Assembly: GCA_028095005.1 (NCBI GenBank)
Contig: CM051460.1
Span: forward strand, 286,046,238-286,110,237
Direction of reading: 5' to 3'
DNA: 64,000 bases
Source of the DNA: Rhynchospora pubera
Lineage: Eukaryota > Streptophyta > Magnoliopsida > Poales > Cyperaceae
The notes under the pieces were generated by a model that ran no database searches, had not been told where the DNA came from, and saw nothing but the letters and a program-made list of their open reading frames with translations. The position numbers and the translations under genes were made by a program. Of the stretch, positions 20,732 through 32,876 are shown in pieces. The number at the start of each line of letters is the position of its first letter. Within the stretch, counting starts at the first letter, position 1.

Positions 20732-22420
20732 TCACATAAAATATCCTGCATTACCATCACTGCCTTCGCCATTGTAAAAGCCATAACCAAGAATAGCTGA
20801 CTGTAATGAACCCATAACTTGACCATCATTTGGCATTGCAGGATAGACAGGAACACCAGCATTATTCAATGACCAAGTCTGCTGCAGTGGGCCTATCTCT
20901 GAAAATGCTCCAGCGACTTCTTGGTACGTAGCAGCTGGAGGTTGAATTGCCATTGGTCGAAAAGACGGTGGAGTCATCTGCTGAGTGGGAGGGATGGGAG
21001 CTTGAAGCATTGGTGTAAACTGTGGGGGAACTAGCTCTCGATACAGAGTGCTCATTGGAAATGCTGGAGGTTCAACTTGTCTTCTGAAATTGCCCACCGA
21101 GTTGCGAGACCCACAAGATTGCTGGTGCTGGTCCCTCAACTCCATTGTCCGAAACCCGAACTCACTGCTGTGGTGAAGACACCTTGGGCGATTGCACGTG
21201 TAACGCAACACTCTTTTCTGGCGTGGCCATGGGGACCTTTCCACTTGTGCACCCCGAAACATTCTCTGCTCAGTTGATGGTGGTGCTTGAGATGGTTCTT
21301 GCTCTTGTGGCGGCAGTTGGACAAGTGGTGGTTGAAAGGCTTCGACATGATCATGCAGCCTGCCAGTGTTGCTATTGTCAGATAGAACAGGAACCTGGGT
21401 TTGGAACAGTCGCAGCAAATCCAACAGAGACACATCAGGGTGCGCTGTGATGTACATTTTTGCCTCTTCTCTTAGCACATAATTCCACGCATGCATCTCC
21501 CTAACAATCATCCTGTCTTGGAGGTTCTTCGACTGCTTCACCGCATGTGCTAGTTTGTCGAAAGCAGGAGCCATGTGCTTGATTATCGCAACCACCACAG
21601 CAGCCTTCCACATTTTTCTGAGATCATGGGGCTTTTTGTAAGGTGGTGGCCCCTGGTCTTCCTTAATTGTAATTTGGTCCCACCAGGGCTCAGTTCCCAT
21701 GGGCCACCATGGAGGTGGCACTTTCTTCTCGAGAGGGAACTTGCGTTGTGGTGGATCGCAGCAATTCATCACTGCTGATAAGATAGACCCCAGTGTTGCA
21801 TCAGAGAGCTCCATAAGTACATTGTAAGTTCTCTTTGGTGGTTCAGTTTCCTTGGTTGGGTCAAAATTAAGCTGATTCTCCATATAGAATTGGTTGGCAG
21901 CAGCTGTGCCATTATGCTCAAATCTCACTTGTTCAACCCACCATTCACGTAAGCTCGGTGAGGATCCCGTTAACACATTACCATCCTCCAGAATTATTCC
22001 ATACACATAGCCAAGCAAATTTGCCTCATCCATGGCCCTCCGGAAGCTATTTCCGATGATGTTGACAGAATGATTTAGCTGCATCTGACGGCTATATATA
22101 TCATCGAGGGAATTTACAGCTTTCTTCTTTTCTGTTCTTTCAGGGTTCTCTTCTGCTAATTTTTTATCTAACATCTCCTGGTACATTGAGAGTTTTCTCT
22201 TGTATTTCACCAGCATTGCTTCTCGAGAGGACGCAGATCTGTCAGAACTGGAGTCAGTGGAGTCCACTTCAGAATCATAGCTTTCGGACAAGGAGAGAAG
22301 TGCCTCTGGCTTGGAGTTAGAAGGCCTGGCCGGTGGTGAGCTGACCTTGTTGGTAGCCAGCACGTTACTTCGGCCGGTTGAGCTCTGGCCTGGCAACAGA
22401 ATTTCCTTGTTCCTCCCCAT
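20732..22420 (-). CDS. Divergent EIN3/EIL-family transcription factor
   Basis: The coding sequence is one uninterrupted exon of 562 codons. EIN3/EIL proteins are nuclear DNA-binding activators of ethylene or sulphur responses. After an acidic Ser-rich stretch (about 40-65), residues about 65-325 carry the EIN3 domain: GYVYGIILEDG, LREWWVEQVRFEHNG, CDPPQRKFPLEKKVPPPWWP, DQGPPPYKKPHDLRKMW, AIIKHMAP and QSKNLQDRM. A later Cys/His segment (CNRPRCLHHSS...GFRTMELRDQH) matches the conserved EIL C-terminal motif. The N-terminal basic blocks of true EIN3 are poorly preserved, so it is a divergent member. I start at 22420 because CCCACAG, a splice acceptor, lies two bases upstream, implying a 5' UTR intron. 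The frame stays open to an ATG at 22447, which would then be intronic. The C-terminus is Pro/Gln-rich. Confidence 0.9.
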   Translation of the reverse strand: MGRNKEILLPGQSSTGRSNVLATNKVSSPPARPSNSKPEALLSLSESYDSEVDSTDSSSDRSASSREAMLVKYKRKLSMYQEMLDKKLAEENPERTEKKKAVNSLDDIYSRQMQLNHSVNIIGNSFRRAMDEANLLGYVYGIILEDGNVLTGSSPSLREWWVEQVRFEHNGTAAANQFYMENQLNFDPTKETEPPKRTYNVLMELSDATLGSILSAVMNCCDPPQRKFPLEKKVPPPWWPMGTEPWWDQITIKEDQGPPPYKKPHDLRKMWKAAVVVAIIKHMAPAFDKLAHAVKQSKNLQDRMIVREMHAWNYVLREEAKMYITAHPDVSLLDLLRLFQTQVPVLSDNSNTGRLHDHVEAFQPPLVQLPPQEQEPSQAPPSTEQRMFRGAQVERSPWPRQKRVLRYTCNRPRCLHHSSEFGFRTMELRDQHQQSCGSRNSVGNFRRQVEPPAFPMSTLYRELVPPQFTPMLQAPIPPTQQMTPPSFRPMAIQPPAATYQEVAGAFSEIGPLQQTWSLNNAGVPVYPAMPNDGQVMGSLQSAILGYGFYNGEGSDGNAGYFM

Positions 22421-22447
22421 CCCTGTGGGAAAGAGTTGGTGTATCAC

Positions 22448-24444
22448 AAATTATATTTACATACTATAAGCTGGTTTCATTTACATAATTAAACTTTTCA
22501 CTGTTTTATGATATCAAGTCGGAATCAACAAATTGGCTGAGAATTGACTGTTATAGAACCTGTTCTAAAAGCTCAAATTATGGGTAATTTTAGGAACGTG
22601 TTTCGTGTTCCTGATTAAATTCTTATAATAATGGCTAACAGATATTATTCGAAGAATAAAAGTCTTCCAACTTTTTACAAGCATTCTCGTACCAGGTTAA
22701 AAGTCCTTATTCTCTTCACTAAAAGTACGTTGTCCTTAGTCACTAAATAATAAAAATCAATTCTCCCAAAAATTGCTTTCTCACCTTTTTCGTAAAAGAT
22801 TAAAATATTATCTAGAAGGGGAAAAAATTAACCACGAAATAAAACTATTTGAACACAATGAGGGGCAAAAATAGCCAACTGCAAAAATTGCTTTTACTTG
22901 TTTGTTGTTGTTTATTTTACTTTTTTTTTTGTCGTATTTGTTTCATCTGGGCATGGCTAGTGTCCGTTAAAAAGTCCACAAAAGTAAAGCCGAACATAAT
23001 TTATAATTTGATTGTGAGACAATCGGAAAAACATTAAACAAATGGAGAGACATCTATGTAGAATAAACAATAAATAATTAATCAGAAAAGTATATGTAAA
23101 GAAAGATGACTCATGGATCTATCATATGAAAGGCAATGCATATGAGTCACAAGTTCACAATCACTTCAAATCTTGTGGATAAAATGCTGGAGTTGAATCA
23201 AACCTTGTGTTCAAATTGGGCAGATGAAGAAATGCTGGAGCGGCTAGAGACGTCAAGTCCTGAGAGACTGTACGTGATGAGGCATCTAAATGGCCAACAT
23301 ATCAAGGCTTTATATAATTATAAAAAAATCTAATGATGATTCATGGTATCATATTATGTTTGCATCCATATGATAAGAGTTGCTATTTCTACCTAGCAAT
23401 TCTTATTTAGTAGGTACAAGCGAAAGGGCGCGTCTTTTAGGATTAATTTTGTATATACATATATCATGTATATGCATTTTTTAATTTTTCTACGAACGGT
23501 CAAGATGAACTTCAGATTATACACATGTTGACAAAATTAATTTTGTAACCGAAATAATTGTAACGTGTATATTATGAGATATGGTCGTAACGGAGATGGA
23601 CTTGACACATTTGTGAATGTGTTAAAAAGTTTGCGAATCCATACTTTTGGTACAGGTTATTTATCAATCCATGATCAACTCTATCGTTTTGCTTTTATGG
23701 TTCTCTTTTGCCATTTGGTTTTAACTTCACTCCGATTGTGCCTTAGGTTTATCATATACTTTAGGTAGATTAATAATTGGTCACTGGAAAAAAAAAGATT
23801 TTGCTTATTATTACAAAATGGAAATTGGTTATGAACTAATAATAATGATGTGCTTATTATTATTATATAAAGCCCAAGAAATAAACCTAGGTAGGATAAG
23901 TTTATGTTGCAAGAGCCGAAAGGGTTTATGTCTGATTTAGGCCTAAACCTTTTTGTGACAAAAAAAAATAATAATAAAATAACGCCCATCACGATTACAG
24001 CATTAATTCTGGTCATTCGTTATTATCATTATTTGAACAGGTCCAACTAGACATTAGTGATTAATCGGAGATCTTCTATGTCTTTTAAAATAACCAAAAA
24101 AAAAAAAAAAAAATACAGTGCTCACCTGGCCTGATTTTGTCTTTTAGCCGAACCAAACCCGTCCGCCCAAGAACTAAAGTCATCTCGTTCGAACTTGAAT
24201 TAACATTCCAAGAGAACGCAAATCGTAAAAAATTCTATCTCGAGCAAATTGCTAGAGTACTTTTGTAGAAGTAATCGTGATGGGCGTGATATTTTTTACA
24301 TAATTATTATCGATAGGAATTAATTGAATATAATAGTATCTACAAAATACCTCTAGTTAACATAATATTTACGAAATAATATCTGTAATATAATACATAT
24401 TTACTGATGTATTTAGATTCTTGTTATAATTATACTAATGATCT
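22448..24444. other. 5' flank of the EIN3-like gene and intergenic DNA
   Basis: This stretch should include the 5' UTR intron, first non-coding exon and promoter of the EIN3-like gene, none of which I can place precisely. No other coding similarity is seen. Small frames here (22849, 23136, 23565, 23681 minus) have AT-rich, unconserved-looking composition. Confidence 0.4.
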
Positions 24445-24541
24445 AACTCATATCTTTTGTAGATGTTTTCTTATTAATAAAATTTGTCGGTGTGTACTTT
24501 CCACCTGGCCCTTAAAAAAAAAAAAGAAAAAACTCATATCT
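24445..24541 (+). mobile_element. Very short 5'-truncated retroposon (LINE 3'-end-like)
   Basis: An 11 bp direct repeat, AACTCATATCT, at 24445-24455 and 24531-24541 flanks 75 bp that contains TTATTAATAAAATTTGT and ends in an A-rich tail. The AATAAA-bearing tail resembles the 3' UTR of plant L1 elements. It is interpreted as an aborted target-primed insertion; a processed mRNA tail is an alternative. Confidence 0.65.
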
Positions 24542-25744
24542 AATAATACTGAAAATTTTGCCATAATTCTTTTGTGAACATTATATAACGCTGACCCCAT
24601 CAAATAAACCTCACAGAAATATGCATCTCATTATAAACTTTGCAATTAAATAGATCATGTTAAAAAATTCGTGCATGGAGTTTCTATTCTTATATCAGAT
24701 TGTATAAAATGTCATTTTGTGCTAAATTAATTTGAAATTTTTGGCTAATATAATAGAACTGACTTTAAAACATATTTTCCCCTCACTTTAATTTAACTTG
24801 TTAAAAAGCAAATTGATTCTTATGATTCGTCAAGTTCAATTTGTACTGGAGTAGAACCTTTATTCTTTCATAATTGTGGGTTTTGATTTCATATGTTATT
24901 AATCGAATATTTTAATAAAGTTTATTTTCTTTTTAAATAACAATATTAACCCCTCGTCAAATTTAACTATCTAATGCGAATTATAATTGTTAACATAATT
25001 AATTCCATTATATCATCGGTTCGGTACTGTGACTCTGTGAGTAACACCTACCTACACATTATGAATTAATTCGATAAAGTTATAAGACTATATAAAACCG
25101 GTTTCAAGAAATATAAAATTTTTAACAAAATTAATAACTGTTACATGAACTGTTGAGTTTAATGTGAAGAAAACTATATATACGTGTAGACACGAATTTT
25201 TTGCAATAAGATCGATTATCACGAGTTCTTTTGAACCTGACAGAAATAATCCCATTATATAAGAATACAAAAAAAAAATAAATAAAACTCAAAAACCATT
25301 TCTCTATCAGCCTACCTGAATAAAAAGTGTGCCAGTTGTAATTTAAATTCATTACACTTTTCCCATTCAAATCTGTTCCTGGTCCTTGAAAGATTCCTAC
25401 GGTCAATTCCTTGATAATATATTTTGTTAAGCTATTTCAAACTAGATCAAAATGTAAAGGAGATATTGGACTCCAATATTTTGGACCCTTTTTTTTTTTT
25501 TAGGAAAGACCATTTTTTATATTAATTGTTGTCCAATAAAAATTTATGTAAAATCCTTCTAAAGACTGTATCAATTCAATTTATTTCTAATCAAATCTTC
25601 CAAGATTCAATGTTTCAAACAAATAGTCCCAGGTGACCGGTCGTGTATATTAAATATATGATCTCCAGCATCGTATTAAACTTATTGTTTAGGAGGAAAA
25701 ATTAGATTATTTATAATATAATAATCTTTCTCTGTCTTGCTTGC
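24542..25744. other. AT-rich intergenic DNA, nothing recognised
   Basis: No gene, TIR or tandem repeat is supported. Small minus-strand frames at 25088-25406 overlap in different frames and resemble no known protein. Confidence 0.45.
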
Positions 25745-26015
25745 TTTAGAAGTAGGGGTGCTTAACGTCAAAAATGACCACGCAAATGAGGTGTTGCGTT
25801 AACCGTTTCGTTTTGGATACGAAACTGACTGCGTGTTTGCGTTAACCATTTCGTTTTGAACGAAATGATCGAAATTACGAAAATACACATGGACGAAACT
25901 GACTACGTGTTGCGTTAACCATTTCGTTTTTAAAATGCAACCAAAATCTTTAACAGTTTTTTTTTCGTTTTGGACGAAAATTAAAACAGTCGATGTTTTC
26001 ACCCCTATTTAGAAG
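25745..26015. mobile_element. hAT-type MITE with internal tandem repeats
   Basis: A 255 bp element (25753-26007) has TIRs TAGGGGTG / CACCCCTA and a perfect 8 bp duplication, TTTAGAAG, at 25745-25752 and 26008-26015, as expected for hAT transposition. Inside, TTGCGTTAACC(A/G)TTTCGTTTT occurs three times, with GAAACTGACT(G/A)CGTG between copies, so most of the body is a ~55-65 bp repeat. A 67-codon minus frame across it is repeat sequence. Confidence 0.9.
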
Positions 26016-26464
26016 TGGTTGAGCAAAACCCAGTAAATAAACTTATGGGCTTAACAAACAATAAATGTAGAGAAGTTTAGGATTTGTTTGCGAATTAGTA
26101 CTAAGATAGAAAGAATTTGAGTTTTTTGTAATTATAAATAAAAAAGAAGGTTTGGATAATTAAGTTGATACGTATTTTGAACCCAGTATCATTTTAGCTA
26201 GAGTTATTTACAAAAGTGTGTCAAGTCTTCGTTCACTAAAGTATAAATAAATCAAGGCAACAATTTTCTCAAAATTGAACGTCCCTTGTATTTCTTTGTT
26301 TCCTTTTATTTCAAAAAGAAAGTTAATGTAACTTTAATCCTGGTTCAGCCTGCATAATAGCCACATTTTTGTTTTTGTAAATGCTATTCTCATTGCTCAA
26401 TTTTGTCGTCCAATATAAAATGAAAATACCATATGACTCGATAATGTCACAAGAACCCCTTCTC

Positions 26465-26619
26465 TAAGTCTCCGTTTGGATGCGTTGAGAAGAAGTAGGA
26501 AGAAGAAAGAAGGAAAGAAAAAAATTATAAACAATCCAAACTCTTCACAAAGTTACACACTTTCCAATACTTTTTCCCATTTCTTCCCTTCTTCCCACAC
26601 CTATCCAAACGGAGCCTAA
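26465..26619. mobile_element. Tourist-like MITE (copy 1 of the GGCTCCGTTTGGAT family)
   Basis: A 149 bp element (26468-26616) has ends GTCTCCGTTTGGAT / ATCCAAACGGAGCC and a TAA duplication at 26465-26467 and 26617-26619. It is closely similar along its length to the element at 57933-58082 and shares its core with the MITE in H1 intron 1. Confidence 0.88.
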
Positions 26620-27543
26620 TTCAATGAATCAATCTAAAGTGTTTGTTTTAGATCGGATGGTATAGAATCAAAATATTTCCTTTTAATAGCTTCACTTCAC
26701 GTAATGCAAATTGAAAGATCAGAAATATACCAATTATTAATCACACCCCTCATTCGACACAATGCAAAAGAGGTCCGGGACCACAAACTCGTCACCGCCT
26801 CAACGTGCCATGTTATTCGTCTATATACCAATAATGTTAATTTATTCTTTTTATTATTTTGTGGCAAAGTAGTGCCATCGTCAATGAATTAATTGAGGGT
26901 ATATTTTATTGTTTCAATTGAAACTTGGCCCCGTGTTTTGCTAGCTTAAACTATAAAAAAAATGGTTGGTCAAGGATTATAAACAATTAATAACTCGGAG
27001 GAACAAATTTTTTTTTTGTTAATATTCAACATGTTTCCTTTTGAAGAGAACCTCATACATCCTTGCATGCACCTAATCTCCTTTACAACACACATTAATG
27101 GTCAGAAAGAGAAGGTTCTTTCTCTCTTTTTTCTGTCTCCAGGTATGAAAGAAAGTCCACATGCTGTCGCAAATACAAGAGTAAGAAAATATAGAAGACT
27201 ATTTGAAAGGTACTTTTACACTTAGATTTTTGCAATTTTATTATGGAAACACGGTTTCTTTAATATTATACAAGCAAATTTGAAGGTCTATTTAAATTGT
27301 TTCTCTTTTTATTATGCAATATTCTTTCGATGTATGCATCCATCTTTTTATTTCAGAAATGCATTAGTTAAATGCAAATTTGCAACTAAATGTCCACTAG
27401 GATGTAACAATCAGAGCATTGGTGCTATAACGGTATCATACGTACCAGTACAAATTAATGATGATATGTATCATGCTGTCGTGCTACTATTGCAAAGCAT
27501 TCTCAAAACAGTTTATTTGTAATTTAGGGATCAGAATTGTAGG
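26620..27543. other. 5' flank of DUF707 gene A
   Basis: No coding similarity was found. A splice-acceptor-like AATTTAG lies 16 bp before the gene A start codon, with a matching acceptor before gene B. Gene A therefore probably has a 5' UTR exon somewhere in this stretch that I cannot locate. Open frames at 26704, 27016 and 27280 are not recognised. Confidence 0.4.
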
Positions 27544-30500
27544 ATGGCTCTTGTTACCTATTTGGCTATATTAACTTCAGGAGTCATTGGATTTATCATT
27601 GGTACCACTTACCCTATTTGTAGTTTCTCTAAGGTAAGGAATTTTGTACATCGTAAATGTTTACTTCAATTTTTTTTTCCCTTTCTTAGGTCAGGTAACA
27701 CTATAAAAATTCCAAAGCAAAATGGAGAAGTCTAACACTCTGGTGCCATAGTATGTTTACAATTATGGATAGAGAAAAATAATCTTGATTAACTTTCTTC
27801 TAAATTTTCAGTATGAAATTTCATCTGTTATCCTTTCATATGGAGGAGATATGGATGTTGCTTCTACAACAAATAATTCGACTGACAGAATAAATAATTT
27901 GACTGACAGAATAAACAAATCAACTGATAGACCCAATAATGCCGCTGGTAGATTAAAGGTATCCTTGTTTCCTCACTTTTAGTCCCTTGCTTTTCTATTT
28001 CATTTTATCTTTATTAGTTTTAATATATGAAGTCAGGAAAGGTATATAATCCAAAACTTACCAATGCAGCTTTGTCAATTTAGCTTCCATGAAATTAGTT
28101 TGATTTATTGTATGCCTCTGCTGCTGTTGTCATCTGAGACTCTTAACTGGGGTTAGCTGCAAACTCGATTATCCTTTGAATAACAAAATAATAGGAGGTC
28201 ATTTGTTCATCATCAGAGAAAAAACTTATTTCTCAGTATGCAACAGTACCAACAATAACTGTAATGGTCTGGCAACAGGAACAAACACATAATAATCTAT
28301 ACTGCTTTTCTTTGCATGGCATTACAAGATTTATGAGCAATCAAATCCAAAAGGAGCGGAGACACTACCCCCAGGTATCATTGTGTCAGAGTCAGACCTT
28401 TATCAGCACAGACTGTGGGGAAACATATTTGAGGTACCTAAATACTTGCTCTTCTTGCAAATAGTCTGAGTTCATAATTTTGTTTCCATTTTTCGGTAGT
28501 TAAGAAAATATTACATTTATTTGAATAAATTTATCGATTTACAGGATGTACCTTTGAATCCAAAGTACCTTGCAGTTTTCACAGTTGCGTATCAACAGAA
28601 AAATTTTGTCGATGCAGCAGTGCAAAAGGTAATATTTAATTTTAAGAAGTTTTACCTCTCCTAGCCATGAACCAGCAAAAATTCACTAACAAACAAACTA
28701 GTGGCAAAAGAGCAAGATCATAGTGTCATATCTTGTCGACTGATATGAAACATTGGGGCTATAGTTCTGTCAGGCATTGTACCAAGCAATTGGAGTGATA
28801 AGGCTTAGTAGGAATCAATGAACAGAGGTGGTCATGGGGACACAACTATTGACGTTGATTGAACCATAAAAGTATTACCTGATGCTTGATAAAATTATTG
28901 GGGGAAAAAAAGAGTTACTAGCTTGGGATGTATGTACACAGTACACTACCTAGGAGAGAGGTTCTGTGGTTCTCTGTGAGTACCCCATATGCATAAAACA
29001 GCTACACATGCACTGTATACTCAACCCAATTACCCAAACCAGCATTGGAAACAGCAGTTGGTATGACTAGGATTCAGGTAGTATGAGCCCTCGTCAATCA
29101 AAAGTGTCTAATTAAGGTGGGGGCTCATGAGGTTTGTCATTGCTCTCAGGGGCATATGATCGAACATTTAGCGTGCATGCATGGTTTTGTTGGCATTTTA
29201 ATGCTGGTTGGTGGTTACAAATTCTCTTTCTTTACTTGATTGGACTACATGTATGGTGTATTAGGCATTTAGGCTGATAAAATTCTTTATAATGAATCAC
29301 GAATGCTAGTAGAACCATACCTTGTCTGAATTCTCAAGTTTTGTCACATTCATCAATTGTTATTCCTGTTAACATTTCAATCATTGACCAAATTCTGTAT
29401 ACATAAATTCTTTTGACATTGGAAATGACATTTGATGTGATGCAGTTCTCAGAGAATTTCACAATTTTGTTGTTTCATTACGATGGCCGAGTGAATGAAT
29501 GGGATGAGTTCGAGTGGTCGCAACGAGCCATCCACATAAGCGCAAGAAAGCAAGCTAAATGGTAAAATTCATCTCCAAATAAAGTTCTTTTGTTATTATC
29601 CGCAATCCTTAGGCCTTGCAATTAAGTTGTTTTTCAATTTAGCCCATGACACAAATATTGTGCATTGGGCCTAAATGTCTACTGACTTGAGAAACATTGA
29701 AACATGCTGCCTTTCTCCAACATTGTAACAGGTGGTACGCGAAGAGATTTCTTCATCCAGATATTGTAGCCGCATACGACTATATTTTTATTTGGGATGA
29801 AGATTTGGGAGTAGATCACTTCAATGCTGAAGAGTTAATATACTCCTCCATTCTTCTTCTCTCTTTTTTTTTGGGTTCTTTTGATGTCAAGGATTTCAAA
29901 TATCGTTTCTATTTATTCCTTTACCAAACAGACATAGTTGAGTTATACCAGACTAGGTAGCTTTTTTACTTCTTCATTTGTTTGATTTGACTAACTTGAG
30001 TGGCTAAGGTAAACCTACCCTACATGGGCTGAAATTAAGACTAAATCAAGTCTTGATTGAGGTTGAGTTTACATAGTTGACACTGGATTAATGCAAAATT
30101 AGATTGGTCTGAGGCTTAATTTGAGCACTCCGATAAACTATAGTTATCAAAGATGCCTCTTAGTAATGCTAATGCTTTTGTTTCTCATGTATTGCAAGTT
30201 TAGGTATATTAAGTTGGTGAAGAAATATGGGTTGGAAATTTCACAGCCAGCTGTGGAAGCATATTGGGAGCCTTCATTTTCAATAACAAAAAGGAAAAAT
30301 GATACTGAAGTACACAAGTATGGTTTTTTTAATTATTATTTTTTTTCTATAGTTTTTAAACTATTTGAGAAACTAGATTATAATCCTTTTGCTTTTTCAA
30401 TGATAAAAGTAAAGTGAAAGATTCTTGTGTTCAGTTAAATTAATCGCGTCTGCGCAATGTCAAGCCTAACACCACCTCGTTCCATGCTGCACCTTTATAG

Positions 30501-32876
30501 GATAAGTTAATTAGAATATTTTCCTATGTTTATGTTGCGTTTCTGTTGCAACTGTTTTATTAACTGATAAAGTAAAAAAAAAAAATGACAAAAAAATGCA
30601 TTTCAGAAAGGAAACTACCCAAAGCACTATTATTTTGGTAACCATCAATACCAGTATGAAGCAGCAACAATTTTAGTTTGGTAAAGAAAGTTGCAATCTG
30701 CGCAACTTTTTGTTTGTTACTAATATTAGATTCACATTTTTTTTTTCCTCTCCCAGACATTCAATTTCTTTTATTTATTTTTGTTTGGTAAATTGTGTTT
30801 TAACAGAGAAGCTGATGCACTTGGGATGTGCAGCAACCTGCATCAACCACCTTGTACAGAGTATGTATTTCTCTCTATTTATGGATATTCCTATAAAGTG
30901 TCTATCAATTTTGAACTCCAGGCACAAATTGTCCAAAAAGTTTGATCATTCCTTTTCTGTACAAGTTGGCATTGCTTCTTATATACAGCATTTGTTGTTT
31001 GTAGCATATACTGCTTTGCGTTGTGCTATATAACTTTTTCATTTGTTCTGCCATTTTTAAATTAATGTGTGATTTCTGGATCACCTATTCCTTAATTGTC
31101 GCGAAGTATCTTAAATAATTATTGTTAACTATTCCCCTTTATGTTTCTTTTGTTGTGAAACACAGTGGTACGGGGCATTTTAATTACGGGCATCATTTGA
31201 TATAAAAGTTTGAACTAAAATTTTGTGGAGCTTAATGCCATCTGCAATACATTCATGTTTATTCCTGTAAATCCTTAGGTTCGTTGAGATAATGGCACCT
31301 GTATTTTCCAGGAGTGCATGGAGATGCATATGGCACATGATTCAGGTATCATATTTCGCAATTTTTTTTATTGTCGTCAGATTATTGTTGTTGCTGTGAT
31401 TATAATCATTGTTTATTTTGTTTCGTTGTTTGTACTGTTGTTGCCATCATCGTGAGTTCATGATTACTGGTGCTGTTGCTGAATCATAACTCTTTTACAT
31501 ATTTGATCACAGAATGACTTGCCGCATGGTTTTGGGATGGACTATGTTTTCCGAAATTGTGTTGAGGTATGTTATTACTCATTACTACGTCTAAAGAAAT
31601 AAAAATTACGTTTTGGTACTAGAAATTTTTCTTGAGCCGGAGGTGCTTGGCTTTGCTTTTATTTTCTAATTTTCTAATTTGTTAAGTGAATAAGTAATCG
31701 CCACCTTGTTTTTTAAGCCAATTGCTTAAATGTCTGGATCTCTGACCATAGTTTTTGAACTTTTCTATAGCCTGCACAAGAAAAGATAGGTGTGGTAGAT
31801 GCTCAGTGGATTTTTCACTTTGGAACACCAACCCTCAAAGACCAGGTAAGAAAACAAGTTAAGCCATACTTGTAAAGGATATAATCCAAGATAGGTGTGA
31901 TTTATTTCTGTCAAGTTCAACATTTTCTTTCAAAAATTTTAAAAAATTATGCTTGAATGGGATGTGAGAAGTGGCTGACGAGAGGGCAGAGTAGAAAAAT
32001 GTAACACAGAGAGAGAAAACATAGAGAGTTTATATATTTTTTGGTAATGGATGTGTGTTTTTTAGAAGTTTTGGCCATCCATTCAGGTACAAACATGTGA
32101 CCGAATGCATTGACTGAAATTACTTCAATCCCCAAAAAAGGAAAATGTTATCTGTATGTGTATATTGGGAGATGAACATAAAATCTTTCCTCTGTATATA
32201 ATTTAGCTTCAGACGAGTAATAGATAGAAAACGGGGGTAGTTTGGACAATTAAGGAATTATTACAGATAAGAGTGTTTTTGGTACTTCATTTATATAGGG
32301 AGGATAAATTATTTCGTATTTTGAAAGACTCTAATTGAGTTGAATAATTGTATTGTTTTCATGCATTGATTAAATAGGGAAGAGAGGACAATAGAACCGA
32401 CAAAGTGCAAGAGGTATGCTTCTCACCTTTGATCTTTTTGTCAAGCTGGAGGAGGTTCTTTCAATAAATTTTTGCTGGATAATTTTAAAAAAAAAATGAA
32501 AAGAAAAAATAGGGCTGGGTTGAAACTTCCATGGGAATGCATTTAATTTCAAAAGAGCCACAACTTCCAAATTTATTGAAAAACATCATGGCATATTGGC
32601 ATTGACAGAAAATTCAAGATTAAACAATAGTTGAGATGCTGATGGTTATATTAGAGCTTTATAGTTTTTATTGGGGGATTTAAATGTAAGCATTGAAGAT
32701 AAAGGCAGGTATAATCCTTCTAAAATCTTTTGGTTTTTGTTTTCCAGATAGACATAAGGCGCTATCAGGAACTAGGAATTTTCAAATACAGATGGAATGA
32801 AGCAATAAAAAATTATTGCAACAAGAAAGGCATAGTTTCATCAAACTATAAGGATAATCTTACACTTCCTCAGTGA
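27544..32876 (+). CDS. DUF707 family protein, tandem copy A
   Basis: Thirteen exons give 390 residues: 27544-27633, 27812-27958, 28329-28433, 28545-28628, 29446-29561, 29732-29833, 30204-30317, 30807-30860, 31279-31345, 31513-31566, 31771-31845, 32378-32413 and 32748-32876. All borders are GT..AG and phases agree. The family is plant-wide, labelled DUF707 or 'lysine-ketoglutarate reductase trans-splicing related', with no established activity. Residues 4-22 are one hydrophobic anchor, giving a type II membrane topology. Residues 50-78 form an Asn/Thr stem with NXS/T sites. Family blocks follow: SNPKGAETLPPGI, VSESDLY, FHYDGRVNEWDEFEW, KWWYAKRFLHPD, FIWDEDLG (Asp203-Glu-Asp205, DXD-like), GLEISQPA, APVFSRSAWRC and VVDAQWIFHFG. 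A Golgi transferase-like role is inference. Confidence 0.93.

Noticed and set aside
21077..21450. Open frames opposite and out of frame to the EIN3-like gene
   Set aside because: They are shadows of the minus-strand coding sequence, which has clear family blocks.
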